From JBHHYN01 sp046757565 (GTDB lineage Bacteria; Pseudomonadota; Gammaproteobacteria; Eutrophobiales; Eutrophobiaceae), in NCBI GenBank assembly GCA_046757565.1, contig JBHHYN010000005.1, forward strand, positions 1-59,810: DNA of 59,810 bases, given 5' to 3'. The notes beneath the pieces were generated by a model. That model was not told the origin of the DNA, did no database searches, and was given only the letters and a program-made list of their open reading frames with translations. Below are positions 28,158-38,405 of this stretch, piece by piece (the first letter of the stretch is position 1; every line of letters starts with the position of its first letter). Both the position numbers and the translations under genes were made by a program.

Positions 28158-28950
28158 GGTTATCTTGCCCCGATTCAAGCCTGAATGAGCGTTCTTGCCT
28201 CCAGCGAACAGCAAACCCGTTGGTATAACGCAAATCAACTATCTCAATCTGCTTTAATTTGTTTCCTAAAGCTGATGATGTGTATCTTGCAAACCGCTCC
28301 ACTCTGTTTGAGACATTCTTTCTTCCAAGAATTACCGTTGGTCCGTCAACCAGTTTGAACGCCCATGCCCCCCGATCATTAAGAGTTAAACCGGCGATTT
28401 TCAAATTGCTTCGTTTCAAGGCACTCCGGATCTGCATGAACCGGTCAAGTAATAAAGAATAGGTATCTGCGGGACCTGTAAAAACCGGCAGGTTGACGGG
28501 AAAAGTCCGTTTGTCCGGAGAAAACAGCTCTGCATGCGAATTAATTAACCCCTGTTCGCCCCATCGCGCTATGGCGGTTTGTTCCATGACTTGTACACTC
28601 AAACTGTCGGGCCACACCCTGCGGACGGTCACCCGGTGGACCCATGGATTTTGGAACAGGACGTTTCGAATTGTTTCAACGTTAACATTAAAAAATCCAC
28701 CTCTTACCACGCCGGTCACGATGGATTGCAATGCCTCGGGCGAGAGGTGCCGGAACTCGCCTTGAATACGCACATTCCTGACAGGCAGGGTTTCCGGATC
28801 CATCAATGTACGCACACCCCATACCAACAATGCAGACATAACGGAAATGAAAAACAAACCGGCGACGAGTCGTCCTGAACTGTAATGCTCCCGCCCGTCA
28901 ATCTCCGGGAGATCTGCATCGTATTGCGCCATCAGAAACTGTGTATTCAT
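28150..28950 (-). CDS. ftsQ: Cell division protein FtsQ
   Basis: Bitopic inner-membrane divisome protein. The 266 residues have a cytoplasmic N-terminus (1-28), one transmembrane segment (about 28-47, LVAGLFFISVMSALLVWGV), a POTRA domain (about 55-125, VRNVRIQGEFRHLSPEAL...) and the beta domain ending near 255. Starts inside the ddlB stop with an ATGA overlap and overlaps ftsA by 8 bases, so translation is coupled through ddlB-ftsQ-ftsA. Confidence 0.95.
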   Translation of the reverse strand: MNTQFLMAQYDADLPEIDGREHYSSGRLVAGLFFISVMSALLVWGVRTLMDPETLPVRNVRIQGEFRHLSPEALQSIVTGVVRGGFFNVNVETIRNVLFQNPWVHRVTVRRVWPDSLSVQVMEQTAIARWGEQGLINSHAELFSPDKRTFPVNLPVFTGPADTYSLLLDRFMQIRSALKRSNLKIAGLTLNDRGAWAFKLVDGPTVILGRKNVSNRVERFARYTSSALGNKLKQIEIVDLRYTNGFAVRWRQERSFRLESGQDNHG

Positions 28951-29918
28951 GCAATCACCTTCCGTGATAACCCTGATTGCGCCATACTGGTCTCCAGTAT
29001 CATCAACACGAGATCGTCAAATTCAATCCCGGCCTGTCTGGCAGCCATGGGCACCAGACTATGGCTGGTCATACCGGGAATAGTGTTGACTTCAATCATC
29101 CAGCTTGTGTCAGCCTGATCCAGTATTAAATCCACCCTTCCCCAGCCACTCGCATTAATAAGTTTAAAGGCCTGCAGCGCCTCCTCTCTAATGGCCTCTT
29201 CTCGTTCAGGCTTAAGACCGCAAGGACAGATGTATTGGGTCGTTTCCTCGATATATTTGGCCTGATAATCATAGAATTCCCGGGGGGTCTGTAACCGGAT
29301 TAATGGCAGCACTTCATCATTTATAATTGAAGCGGTATATTCATCCCCTTCTATCCAGCGCTCCGCCATCACCCTCTGATCAAATCTCCTTGCATTAAAC
29401 CAGGCCGTTTTCAAATCATCTTTGCTGGAAACTTTCGCCGCCCCGCAACTTGACCCTTCATGCACGGGTTTGATCATCAATGGCAAACCGATTTCATTGC
29501 ACGCGCGTTGCAGGCACTCCTCCCCTTTTAACTCCATAAAGGCGGGTGTCTGCAATCCGTGTCGTTCCCAAATCCACTTGCTGCGGGATTTATCCATTGC
29601 CAAGGCGGAACCAAGAACGCCACTGCCTGTATAGGGCAGACCCATTACTTGCAACGCCCCCTGAACGACGCCATCCTCGCCACCGCGTCCGTGCAGTGCA
29701 ATAAAGACACGATCGAAATCAGCCTGACTCAGTTTGCCGAAGACATCCTCATGGACATCCAGAGCATGGGCATCAATTCCCTTGCGGCAGAGTGCATCGC
29801 AAACGGCCATGCCGGTTTCAAGAGAGATATCCCGTTCCGCGGAAACACCTCCCATCAGCACCGCCACCTTGCCGTAGGCATGAATGTCTCCTTTAACGAT
29901 TTCTGCACTGTCATTCAT
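28947..29918 (-). CDS. ddlB: D-alanine--D-alanine ligase
   Basis: ATP-grasp ligase making the D-Ala-D-Ala dipeptide for the peptidoglycan stem. The 323 residues are slightly long for DdlB (306 in E. coli). Motifs: VLMGGVSAERDISL (about 20-33), LHGRGGEDG (phosphate and D-Ala binding), KPVHEGSSCG (ATP), and EVNTIPGMTSHSLVP near 272-286, with the Mg-binding acidic residues in RVDLILDQ. It sits 4 bases after murB and overlaps ftsQ by 4. Confidence 0.97.
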   Translation of the reverse strand: MNDSAEIVKGDIHAYGKVAVLMGGVSAERDISLETGMAVCDALCRKGIDAHALDVHEDVFGKLSQADFDRVFIALHGRGGEDGVVQGALQVMGLPYTGSGVLGSALAMDKSRSKWIWERHGLQTPAFMELKGEECLQRACNEIGLPLMIKPVHEGSSCGAAKVSSKDDLKTAWFNARRFDQRVMAERWIEGDEYTASIINDEVLPLIRLQTPREFYDYQAKYIEETTQYICPCGLKPEREEAIREEALQAFKLINASGWGRVDLILDQADTSWMIEVNTIPGMTSHSLVPMAARQAGIEFDDLVLMILETSMAQSGLSRKVIA

Positions 29919-29922
29919 TCAG

Positions 29923-30828
29923 TCACTCACTTACATCCACACCGACGATATCTACTTCCGCTTCCAGTTTTATACCGAACTTATCAATAACCACTTGTTG
30001 CACATGCAGAATCAAATTTTCAATATCGGCAGCGGTCGCACTACCATCATTAATAATAAAATTGGCATGTTTGTCCGAGACACGTGCGTTACCTATGCGA
30101 GCCCCCTTTAACCCGCATTCATCAATAAGGCGCGCTGCATGATCATTTTTTGGGTTTCGAAATACGGAACCACAACTCCGCTCACCCATGGGCTGGGTCC
30201 TGGCACGCTGCGCCAGCAAATCACGAATGCGCCGATTTGCAGATTTATTATGATCGGACTGTAATTCAATCTGAGCGGAAATAAACCATTCCTCTTCAGA
30301 CAATCCGACTGTGCGGTAACCGATCTCGAACTTGTCTCGCGATCTGACTAGCGTTTCACCGCTGTGATTTATTGTTTCAGCACACACGACCAGGTCCCAG
30401 GTTTCCCCGCTGAATGCTCCCGCGTTCATGGCCAGGGCGCCTCCGAATGTGCCGGGGACCCCTGCAAGAAATTCCGCACCGGTTAACCCTGAATTTGCTG
30501 CAAACCGGGCTACTTTTGCACATCTGGCTCCTGCCCCGATTTTAAGACTCCGATCACCGATTAATGTTATGTCATCCAGTACACCGGAAATAGCAATAAC
30601 CGTCCCCCTGATACCCCCGTCACGAACGAGCATATTGCTGCCCAACCCAAGCCATGTGTACGTCTCGCCGCCTGCCTGCTGTGCAAGAAATGCCGACAGG
30701 TCATCCTGATCGGCCGGAATATAAAAAATGTCGGCCGGCCCTCCCACGCGCCATGATGTATGCCTTGACATCGGCTCATGGTATTTCAGAACACCACGTA
30801 ACTGATTGTTTACAGTCTGTCTAATCAT
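29923..30828 (-). CDS. murB: UDP-N-acetylmuramate dehydrogenase
   Basis: FAD enzyme that reduces enolpyruvyl-UDP-GlcNAc to UDP-MurNAc. FAD-binding motifs are SRHTSWRVGGPAD (about 22-34) and AGVPGTFGGALAMNAGA (about 112-128); the catalytic pair is in GERSCGSVFRNP (Ser/Cys region near 218-228) and the Glu near the C-terminus (KLEAEVDIVG). It is a short (type IIa) MurB, as the Y-loop of E. coli MurB is missing. The ATG at 30828 gives 301 residues. A TTG at 30882 overlapping the murC stop, with AGGTG before it, would add 18 residues and cannot be excluded. Confidence 0.95.
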   Translation of the reverse strand: MIRQTVNNQLRGVLKYHEPMSRHTSWRVGGPADIFYIPADQDDLSAFLAQQAGGETYTWLGLGSNMLVRDGGIRGTVIAISGVLDDITLIGDRSLKIGAGARCAKVARFAANSGLTGAEFLAGVPGTFGGALAMNAGAFSGETWDLVVCAETINHSGETLVRSRDKFEIGYRTVGLSEEEWFISAQIELQSDHNKSANRRIRDLLAQRARTQPMGERSCGSVFRNPKNDHAARLIDECGLKGARIGNARVSDKHANFIINDGSATAADIENLILHVQQVVIDKFGIKLEAEVDIVGVDVSE

Positions 30829-30878
30829 CGGATGATTATTCCGGTACTCTCCTGGTCTGTTTTCAAAATACAGCAACC

Positions 30879-32300
30879 TCAATGCACCTGTTCGCTAAAT
30901 CGTGTAAGTAAATCAGTGCCGAGAGAACTAATATTTCCCGCACCCAGAATCAACAACACATCGCCATTCAATACGATGTCAGGCAGAATGGAATACAAGT
31001 CTTCCCGGTTTTCGAGATATATCGGTAGCACCTTTCCACGCAGGCCAGTCTCATGGCAAAGAGAAGAAGAATCGATACCTGCGATGGCCTGCTCGCCGGC
31101 CGGATAGATATCAAGGAGAAATAACACATCGATTTCAGACAATACCCGGCAAAACTCATCGAACAGATCTCTGGTACGCGTGTAACGGTGCGGCTGAAAA
31201 ACAACAATGAGGCGATGCCCCGGCCAACCTGAATGAATTGCGGATAAAATGGCCGCGATCTCAGTCGGATGATGGGCATAATCGTCTATTAACAAAAGCT
31301 CCTTATCACAGATATCGATTTTCCCAAGAATATCGCATCGCCTGCCTATTCCCTGAAAATTCGACAGCGCCTTGCCAATGGCTTCCTTTTCCACGCCGAG
31401 TTCCGTCGCTATGGCTATGGCGGCCAGTGAATTAAGAACGTTATAATTGCCGGGCAAATTAAGTTTTACTTGCAACCACTCTTCGTCTCCCCGCCGGGAT
31501 ACGGTGAAGAAGATTTGGGATTGTTCCTGCCTGATTATTCTGGCACTGAAATCCGCATCATATTCAATCCCATAGGTTATAGATGGTTTCGTAATACCAG
31601 GAATTATTTCCCTGTTCCCCGCATCATCTACACACACAACAGCAAGACCGTAAAAGGGAAGTCTGTTCATAAACTCTGCAAAATTATCCTGCAGGCAATG
31701 ATAATCGCCACCATAGGCATCCAGATGATCGGCATCGATATTGGTCAAAACAGCCATCACCGGCTGGAGATGGAGAAACGAAGCGTCGCTTTCATCCGCT
31801 TCGGCGACCAGGTACTTACCACTACCAAGCCTGGCATTAGAACCGGCACTATTGAGAAGACCACCTATTACGTAAGTCGGGTCCAGCCCGCCCTCGGCAA
31901 GCAGGCTTGCAACAAGACTGGTTGTGGTGGTTTTACCATGTGTCCCCGCGATGGCGATTCCCTGGCGAAAACGCATGAGTTCGGCCAGCATTTCCGCCCT
32001 GGGAACGACGGGGATACGTTGCGCGTGTGCTGCGACAAGTTCTGGATTGCCTTCATAGACTGCACTCGATACCACAACGACATCACTGCCATTGATATAC
32101 GACGCATCGTGTCCCTTGACGACCTTGACGCCCAACGATTGTAAATGCCGGGTAACCCGGTTTTCATTCAAATCCGAACCCGACACCTCATATCCAAGGT
32201 TGTGCAGGACCTCGGCGATACCGTTCATCCCCGCACCACCTATGCCTACAAAATGGATATTCCTTACCCTTCCCATGGCATGTCTATTCAATTCAGACAT
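30879..32300 (-). CDS. murC: UDP-N-acetylmuramate--L-alanine ligase
   Basis: Adds L-alanine to UDP-MurNAc, first of the Mur ligases. The ATG at 32300 (MSELNRHAMGRVRN) gives 473 residues and overlaps the murG stop by 8 bases; the frame is open another 222 bases inside murG but that extension has no murC homology that I can see. Motifs: HFVGIGGAGM nucleotide fold (about 14-23), P-loop GTHGKTTT (about 121-128), DEDASF-like EADESDASF and the C-terminal HHPTEI (about 345-350). Confidence 0.97.
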   Translation of the reverse strand: MSELNRHAMGRVRNIHFVGIGGAGMNGIAEVLHNLGYEVSGSDLNENRVTRHLQSLGVKVVKGHDASYINGSDVVVVSSAVYEGNPELVAAHAQRIPVVPRAEMLAELMRFRQGIAIAGTHGKTTTTSLVASLLAEGGLDPTYVIGGLLNSAGSNARLGSGKYLVAEADESDASFLHLQPVMAVLTNIDADHLDAYGGDYHCLQDNFAEFMNRLPFYGLAVVCVDDAGNREIIPGITKPSITYGIEYDADFSARIIRQEQSQIFFTVSRRGDEEWLQVKLNLPGNYNVLNSLAAIAIATELGVEKEAIGKALSNFQGIGRRCDILGKIDICDKELLLIDDYAHHPTEIAAILSAIHSGWPGHRLIVVFQPHRYTRTRDLFDEFCRVLSEIDVLFLLDIYPAGEQAIAGIDSSSLCHETGLRGKVLPIYLENREDLYSILPDIVLNGDVLLILGAGNISSLGTDLLTRFSEQVH

Positions 32301-33384
32301 TAATGGCCTCCATACATAAGTTCCCGACCTCACGGGTTGCATGCGGCAAAGCGACTTTTCTCGCCCGTTGCGCCATCTCCAGAAGTCGCTTCCGGGCCCT
32401 GGAAAATTCACATAATAATAATGCCAGACGTTTCTCCTCCAACTCGGGTTCCGGGATAAGCACCGCACACCCTTTATCGCTGAGGCGCCGTGCATTCGCT
32501 GTTTGATGATCATCGGCGGCATATGAGTAGGGGATCAGGATTGAAGCGACACCCACCACGCATAATTCGGCAATCGTCAAGGCACCGGCACGGCACAAAA
32601 CGAGGTCCGCCCACCCGTATGCTTCGCCCATATCGTCAATATAGGGATCGATGCGAATCTGATGTCCTTGTAATAGCGGGTCATAACTGGCTTTGGTTTT
32701 GATGAAATGCCGACTGCCGGTCTGATGCCACACCTGTATATTCATATCCTCTTGCAAATATGAGAACGCGGCGGGTACTTTTTCATTCAATATCCTGGCC
32801 CCTTGACTGCCCCCAAGCACCAACAAGCGCATACTGTCATGCTTCCGTCCAGACAGCCGTTGTTCCGGCCCCGGTAACAAGTTGAGTTCACTGCGCACCG
32901 GGTTTCCCGTAGTCCGGATCCGCGCACCGGTTTTGAAGGTTCCAGGGAACCCTTGCATGACTATTTTTGCCATGGGGGCAAGCAGCCGGTTTGTCAGTCC
33001 CGCAATGGAGTTCTGTTCATGGATATACAGAGGAATCCGAAGTATCCAGGCGGCAACTCCACCCGGGCCGCTTACAAACCCACCCATACCCAGCACGATC
33101 CCGGGTCTGGTGCGAAGCAGGATATGCGTTGCCTGAATAATGGCCATCAGTAACATGAAAGGGGCAGACAACCACCTGAGAATGCCCTTGCCGCGAAGGC
33201 CGCTTATCCTGATAGTAAATAAACCGTATCCTTTCTCCGGCGCAACACGCGCCTCTAATCCGGTTGCTGTCCCCAGCCAAAGGACAGGGACCCCCTTCCC
33301 GCGCAGGTACTCCGCAACAGCCAGCGCCGGATACACATGGCCCCCTGTTCCACCCGCCATAATTAAAACCGGTTTATGTGGCAT
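32293..33384 (-). CDS. murG: N-acetylglucosaminyltransferase MurG
   Basis: Peripheral inner-membrane GT-B enzyme that converts lipid I to lipid II. The 363 residues show the three glycine loops (MAGGTGGHVYPA near 9-20, GMGGFVSGPG near 95-105, and LGGSQGA near 190-196) and the UDP-GlcNAc pocket (CRAGALTIAEL near 262-272). It overlaps ftsW by 11 bases at the 5' end and murC by 8 at the 3' end. Confidence 0.98.
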   Translation of the reverse strand: MPHKPVLIMAGGTGGHVYPALAVAEYLRGKGVPVLWLGTATGLEARVAPEKGYGLFTIRISGLRGKGILRWLSAPFMLLMAIIQATHILLRTRPGIVLGMGGFVSGPGGVAAWILRIPLYIHEQNSIAGLTNRLLAPMAKIVMQGFPGTFKTGARIRTTGNPVRSELNLLPGPEQRLSGRKHDSMRLLVLGGSQGARILNEKVPAAFSYLQEDMNIQVWHQTGSRHFIKTKASYDPLLQGHQIRIDPYIDDMGEAYGWADLVLCRAGALTIAELCVVGVASILIPYSYAADDHQTANARRLSDKGCAVLIPEPELEEKRLALLLCEFSRARKRLLEMAQRARKVALPHATREVGNLCMEAINV

Positions 33385-34570
33385 AGTTCTTTATCACCCT
33401 GGGGGTCTCTTCCTTCCTTGACAGATGATTTTCGAATTCGATTCGGACCAACATTGCAATCAATACACAGCTACTCACCATACTATTACCACCATAGCTC
33501 ATCAGGGGAAGTGTGAGTCCCTTGGTAGGCAGGATCCCCATATTGACCCCGATATTTACAAACGCCTGCATACCGATCACCAGCCCAATCCCGTAGGCCA
33601 TATAGGCTGCAAATTGTTTTCCAAGATACTCCGCAATCTGGGCTATGACAAAAGCGCGCCAGATAATGAAAAAGAACAGAAGTATTACCAGGATACTGCC
33701 AAAAATACCAAGTTCCTCAGCCAGCACTGCAAATACAAAATCCGTATGTGCCTCCGGAAGATAAAACAGTTTTTGCACACTGCTGCCCAGACCCACTCCA
33801 AACCAATCCCCCCGGCCAAATGCGATAAGGGCCTGGGTCAATTGAAAACCACTGTTAAAGGGATCCTGCCAGGGATCAAGAAAACTGGTAAGCCGTTGCA
33901 TGCGATATGGGGAAACCACGGCCAGGCTCCCAAGCGCTATACAAGCAGTCAACACCCAGGCAAAAAACCTGCCGAGGGGTACTCCCCCCATAAATAACAT
34001 GCCCAAGGCCGTTGCGAACAAGACAACCGCCGTGCCATAGTCAGGTTCCAGCAATAACAGGGCGGCAATCAGCGTAACGACGCCAACAGGTGTTATAAAA
34101 CCGGCGAAACTGCTCTTCACTTTTTCACCATGGCGAACCATATAACCGGCAAGGTAGGTAATAATGAAGATCTTCAAGGGTTCCGAAGCTTGCAAGCTTA
34201 CCGGTCCGAAATTAATCCAGCGCAAGCTTCCGTTCACCTCATTGCCCATCCCAGGAACCAGGACAAGAATTAAAAGGAATGTCCCTAAAAGCAGTAAATA
34301 AATGCTGATCCGCTCCCAGAAGATAAGCGGTATCCAGATAATTACGCATGCAAAAACAAGTCCCAGCACAACTGCTATCGCCTGCCGCCAGAAAAAGTGA
34401 AGCGGTTCGCCATAAAGGCGGTCGGCGATGGTTATGGACGATGAAGCAACGATTATCAATCCAAAAAAGATTATGAAGAGGACAGTACTGATTAACCAGA
34501 AATCATAGTGTGGAGCCTGTTTGCCCGTTCGTAAGGCCTGCGCTTGCTTGATGATCCGTTGACGTGACAT
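33374..34570 (-). CDS. ftsW: Peptidoglycan glycosyltransferase FtsW
   Basis: SEDS-family lipid II polymerase of the divisome, acting with FtsI. The 398 residues have about ten transmembrane segments, beginning near residue 27 after a cytoplasmic N-terminus. Family marks: WINFGPVSLQASEPLKI (about 138-154), DYGTAVVLF (catalytic Asp region, about 195-203) and the PTKGLTLPLMSYGG signature near 350-364. Confidence 0.97.
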   Translation of the reverse strand: MSRQRIIKQAQALRTGKQAPHYDFWLISTVLFIIFFGLIIVASSSITIADRLYGEPLHFFWRQAIAVVLGLVFACVIIWIPLIFWERISIYLLLLGTFLLILVLVPGMGNEVNGSLRWINFGPVSLQASEPLKIFIITYLAGYMVRHGEKVKSSFAGFITPVGVVTLIAALLLLEPDYGTAVVLFATALGMLFMGGVPLGRFFAWVLTACIALGSLAVVSPYRMQRLTSFLDPWQDPFNSGFQLTQALIAFGRGDWFGVGLGSSVQKLFYLPEAHTDFVFAVLAEELGIFGSILVILLFFFIIWRAFVIAQIAEYLGKQFAAYMAYGIGLVIGMQAFVNIGVNMGILPTKGLTLPLMSYGGNSMVSSCVLIAMLVRIEFENHLSRKEETPRVIKNYAT

Positions 34571-34575
34571 GACAG

Positions 34576-35955
34576 TTAGCTGCGCTCCAGCTCACCGACA
34601 GCCCGGATGAATGCATCACCACGCGCCCGGTAATCGATAAACATGTCAAAACTGGCGCATGCCGGCGATAGCAGAACAGCATCGCCGGCCTGAGCCAGAT
34701 CCGCCGCGGCGAATACCGCTGCATCCAAAGCCGTAGCAAAATATACCGGAACGACATCTTTAAAGGCCTGTGCAAGCAGATTTGCATCACGGCCGATGAG
34801 GATGACCGCCCGGACTCTGTCCCTGGCAACATCCGCCAGTCTGGTAAAATCCGCACCCTTCCCTATTCCGCCGGCAATAAGAATCAAATCATGCTGCCCT
34901 GACAGACTTCCGATGGCTGCACAGCTCGCACCGACATTTGTCCCCTTGGAATCATCATACCAGTCCACCCCTTTAATGTTGGCAATCCACCGACAGCGAT
35001 GGGGCAATCCGGGAAATCTTTTCAGTACATCCAGCATTTTCTCCATTGGTAAACCAATGATGCTTCCCAATGCCAGTGCGGCAAGGCAGTTGGAAATATT
35101 ATGATCGCCCTGAACAGGTAAATCGGAAACGGCCATCAAGCCGGTTTCACCGTAGACAAGCATGCGCTCTCCATTCACATCATGGACGCTGAATATTCCT
35201 GCTCCGGATTCAGTGACGCTATAACAAACCGAGTCCCGGCCTCTCCTGTCGATAGCGATTGTGATCTCATCATCAAGATTGATCACCATCGTCCCGTCGC
35301 CGGCATATATCTTCGTCTTTGCAAGGGAGTAATCACGGATGCCACTGTAACGATCCATATGGTCCTCCGTAATATTGAGAACAACAGCCGCAACAGCATT
35401 CAGTGAACAGACTGTCTCCAGCTGGAAACTGGAAAGTTCCAATACGTAGAAATCAGGTGTTTCACTCCGGATCAGATCCAGCACCGGCGTGCCTATGTTG
35501 CCTCCCAGTGCGGCGTGTTTGCCTGAAGCGTTTATCATCTCATACAGGAGGCTCGCCACAGTGCTCTTGCCGTTGGAACCGGTGATGGCAATGATTGGCG
35601 TGCTGACATGCCGGCAAAACAATTCCACATCACCCGTAACCTGCACGCCTTGTTCAATAGCGGTCTCAATGGCGGGGTCGGACAGAGCGACACCCGGACT
35701 CACTATTAACCGGTGGGCGGCGCATAACATATGTTTATCAAACGTTCCAAGATAAACGGGCACATCCGGATATATGCTTTGCAAGCTTTCGAGTTCAGTA
35801 GGTTTGCTTCGGTTATCAGCAACAGCAAATGACTCGCCCTTTGCAGACAGGTATCTGACACAGGACATACCCGTTGTACCGAGACCGATAATGACCGTAT
35901 CGAATTGTTCTTTTTTCCTCACCATAGATTGACTGTTTACAAATACACTATTCAT
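34576..35955 (-). CDS. murD: UDP-N-acetylmuramoylalanine--D-glutamate ligase
   Basis: Adds D-glutamate to UDP-MurNAc-L-Ala. N-terminal Rossmann-like motif IIGLGTTGMSCVRYL (about 23-37), P-loop GSNGKST (about 124-130), Mg-binding ITEDHMDRY (about 194-202) and the C-terminal DDSKGTN (about 330-336). From the ATG at 35955 the product is 459 residues; a second ATG eleven codons in (35925, MVRKKEQFD) gives 449 and is closer to other MurD starts. Six bases separate it from ftsW. Confidence 0.97.
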   Translation of the reverse strand: MNSVFVNSQSMVRKKEQFDTVIIGLGTTGMSCVRYLSAKGESFAVADNRSKPTELESLQSIYPDVPVYLGTFDKHMLCAAHRLIVSPGVALSDPAIETAIEQGVQVTGDVELFCRHVSTPIIAITGSNGKSTVASLLYEMINASGKHAALGGNIGTPVLDLIRSETPDFYVLELSSFQLETVCSLNAVAAVVLNITEDHMDRYSGIRDYSLAKTKIYAGDGTMVINLDDEITIAIDRRGRDSVCYSVTESGAGIFSVHDVNGERMLVYGETGLMAVSDLPVQGDHNISNCLAALALGSIIGLPMEKMLDVLKRFPGLPHRCRWIANIKGVDWYDDSKGTNVGASCAAIGSLSGQHDLILIAGGIGKGADFTRLADVARDRVRAVILIGRDANLLAQAFKDVVPVYFATALDAAVFAAADLAQAGDAVLLSPACASFDMFIDYRARGDAFIRAVGELERS

Positions 35956-35965
35956 TGCCGGAACA

Positions 35966-37048
35966 TCAGCGAATTTTCAGACTGGCCAGTCCAACCAGGA
36001 CCAGAATGAAGGTAATTATCCAGAAACGGACTATGACCCGGGGTTCCGGCCATCCCTTTAATTCATAATGATGATGTAATGGCGCCATATGAAAGATCCG
36101 TTTGCCTGTAAGCTTATAGGAACTCACCTGTAATATGACTGACACCGTTTCCATCACGAACACACCACCCATAATGAACAACACCAGTTCCTGTCTGACG
36201 ACTACGGCCACCACGCCCAGGGCGGCCCCCAGAGCCAGCGCACCGATATCTCCCATAAATACCTGCGCGGGATAGGTGTTAAACCACAGGAAACCAAGGC
36301 CCGATCCGACAATCGCGCCACAGAAAATAGAGACCTCGCCAACCCCGGCGATATATGGAATACCGAGGTATTTCGCGAAATTTACATGACCCGTCATATA
36401 GGCAAATATCGCCAGTGCACCGGCAACCATTACCGTTGGCAAGATAGCCAAACCATCCAGACCATCGGTCAGATTGACCGCATTGCTTGAACCCACAATG
36501 ACAAAGTAACTCAGTACGATGAAGGCCAGACCCAGGTTAAGGTTGACCGACTTGATAAAAGGCAGGATCAACTGGGTTTCATTCGCCGTCTTTGCAGTCA
36601 TGAATAAAAAAATCGCTGCACTCAAACCTGCGACCGATTGCCAGAAATACTTCCATTTAGGGGAAAGGCCGGTTGGGTCACGCCGGACAATCTTCCTGTA
36701 ATCGTCAGCCCAGCCAATAACCCCGAATGCCAGGGTCACCAGAAATACTACCCAGATAAAGCGGTTACTGAGATCCGCCCAACACAGGGTACTGAAGGCA
36801 ATGGAGATCAGTATCAATAATCCGCCCATAGTAGGCGTGCCGGCTTTTCCCAGGTGCGATTCCGGACCATCGTCGCGTACCGTCTGCCCAATCTGGTATT
36901 TATTCAGCGATCGGATCAACACCGGTCCCACAAGCAATGAGATAAAAAGTGAGGTCAATGCACCCAGAATAGTGCGCATGGTGATGTACTGAAAGACATT
37001 GAATCCTGAATAAAATTGCGCCAGGTATTCTGTCAACCAGAGCAGCAT
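35966..37048 (-). CDS. mraY: Phospho-N-acetylmuramoyl-pentapeptide transferase
   Basis: Polytopic enzyme that links UDP-MurNAc-pentapeptide to undecaprenyl phosphate (lipid I). The 360 residues equal E. coli MraY. Active-site marks: GWADDYRKI (about 113-121), NLTDGLDGLA (about 190-199), GDIGALALGA (about 265-274) and PLHHHYELKGW (about 322-332). About ten hydrophobic segments. One base separates it from murF. Confidence 0.98.
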   Translation of the reverse strand: MLLWLTEYLAQFYSGFNVFQYITMRTILGALTSLFISLLVGPVLIRSLNKYQIGQTVRDDGPESHLGKAGTPTMGGLLILISIAFSTLCWADLSNRFIWVVFLVTLAFGVIGWADDYRKIVRRDPTGLSPKWKYFWQSVAGLSAAIFLFMTAKTANETQLILPFIKSVNLNLGLAFIVLSYFVIVGSSNAVNLTDGLDGLAILPTVMVAGALAIFAYMTGHVNFAKYLGIPYIAGVGEVSIFCGAIVGSGLGFLWFNTYPAQVFMGDIGALALGAALGVVAVVVRQELVLFIMGGVFVMETVSVILQVSSYKLTGKRIFHMAPLHHHYELKGWPEPRVIVRFWIITFILVLVGLASLKIR

Positions 37049-37049
37049 G

Positions 37050-38405
37050 TCAGCACTCCTCCGTCAACGCAGTCACGATGTTCTCCATGGCCATTGCTCT
37101 TGAACCCTTCACCAATACTGTGACGCTCTCATCCATAGTTGCGCGTAAACACTCTATTAACGCATCTTCATCGGAAAAGTGTCTGGCCCCGTTACCGAAA
37201 CCCTCTACGGCATGTTTGCTGAGTTGTCCCAATGCATAAAGTCTTTCGACACCACTGGCCCGGGCTACCTCACCGGCATGCCGATGTAATGACGGCGCTG
37301 ATACTCCCAACTCACCCATGTCTCCCAGTACCAGCCAACGTCTGCCTGAATGACTGCTGAGGACTTTCAGCGCCGCTTCGAGTGATGCCGGGTTCGCATT
37401 ATAGGTATCATCGTAGACAGATGATTGATTAAAACCTTTCATGAACCGAAGCCGCCCCTTGAAAGGCTGTAGCATCTCCAGCCCTGTCTTGATTAAGTCA
37501 AGCGGTATATCGATAGCTGTACAGCATGCGGCCGCGGCAAGGGCATTATAAATATTATGTTGTCCGGGTAACGAAAGTTGCACATCAATTTCACCCGCCG
37601 GTGAATGCAGCCGAAAACGCTCTTTGACGGTACTTTTATCAAAATGAATTTGATCGGCGCAGACATCCGCATCATGTTCGATCCCAAAACTGATTTGCCT
37701 GTAAGGGGTGGCCTTACGCATCCATATGGCAGCATAACTATCATCAGCATTGACGATGGCAATTCCATCAGCCGCCAGACCCTGAAAAATTTCAGCCTTC
37801 GCCAGGGCAACACCCTCGACCGAGCCAAAACCCTCCAGGTGTGCTGCTGCACATTGGGTAATGAGTGCCACAGTGGGGTTTGTCATATTGCTGAGGCAGG
37901 CAATTTCACCCTTGTGATTAGCGCCCATTTCAATAACCGCATACCGATGTTCATGGCCCAAACCGAACAGGGTCAGCGGCACACCGATATCATTATTGAG
38001 GTTACCCCGTGTTGACAATACTGGCGCCTGCCGGATCAGGATGGAAGAAAGCATCTCCTTTACTGTTGTCTTACCGTTACTCCCGGTCACGGCTACCAAC
38101 GGAATATCGAAATGTTGCCGCCACAGTCCGGCGATTCGGCCCATTGCTTTGCGCGAATTATCAACAATCACCAGCGGCAACGAGACATGGTCCAGCGTTC
38201 TTTCCACCAATGCGGCACATGCCCCTCTCGCGCTTGCCTGGGTAACAAATTCATGACCATCAAAACGGGCTCCATGCAAGGCGATAAACATCTCTCCAGG
38301 CTTCACGGAGCGGCTGTCCGTATTACACCCTGTGAACCAGGCATCTTCCCCCACGAGTGTTGCCTCCAACGAATCCGCAAGCTCTGTGAGTGGCATGTTT
38401 ATCAC
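37050..38405 (-). CDS. murF: UDP-N-acetylmuramoyl-tripeptide--D-alanyl-D-alanine ligase
   Basis: Attaches D-Ala-D-Ala to complete the cytoplasmic pentapeptide precursor. P-loop GSNGKTTVKEM (about 109-119), ITQCAAAHLEGFG (about 182-194), YNANPAS (about 313-319) and the C-terminal KGSRAMAME near 433-441. The 451 residues match E. coli (452). It overlaps the end of murE by four bases. Confidence 0.98.
   Translation of the reverse strand: MINMPLTELADSLEATLVGEDAWFTGCNTDSRSVKPGEMFIALHGARFDGHEFVTQASARGACAALVERTLDHVSLPLVIVDNSRKAMGRIAGLWRQHFDIPLVAVTGSNGKTTVKEMLSSILIRQAPVLSTRGNLNNDIGVPLTLFGLGHEHRYAVIEMGANHKGEIACLSNMTNPTVALITQCAAAHLEGFGSVEGVALAKAEIFQGLAADGIAIVNADDSYAAIWMRKATPYRQISFGIEHDADVCADQIHFDKSTVKERFRLHSPAGEIDVQLSLPGQHNIYNALAAAACCTAIDIPLDLIKTGLEMLQPFKGRLRFMKGFNQSSVYDDTYNANPASLEAALKVLSSHSGRRWLVLGDMGELGVSAPSLHRHAGEVARASGVERLYALGQLSKHAVEGFGNGARHFSDEDALIECLRATMDESVTVLVKGSRAMAMENIVTALTEEC

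Noticed and set aside
32301..32522. N-terminal extension of MurC
   Set aside because: The extension lies inside murG and has no MurC similarity; the ATG at 32300 fits the family.
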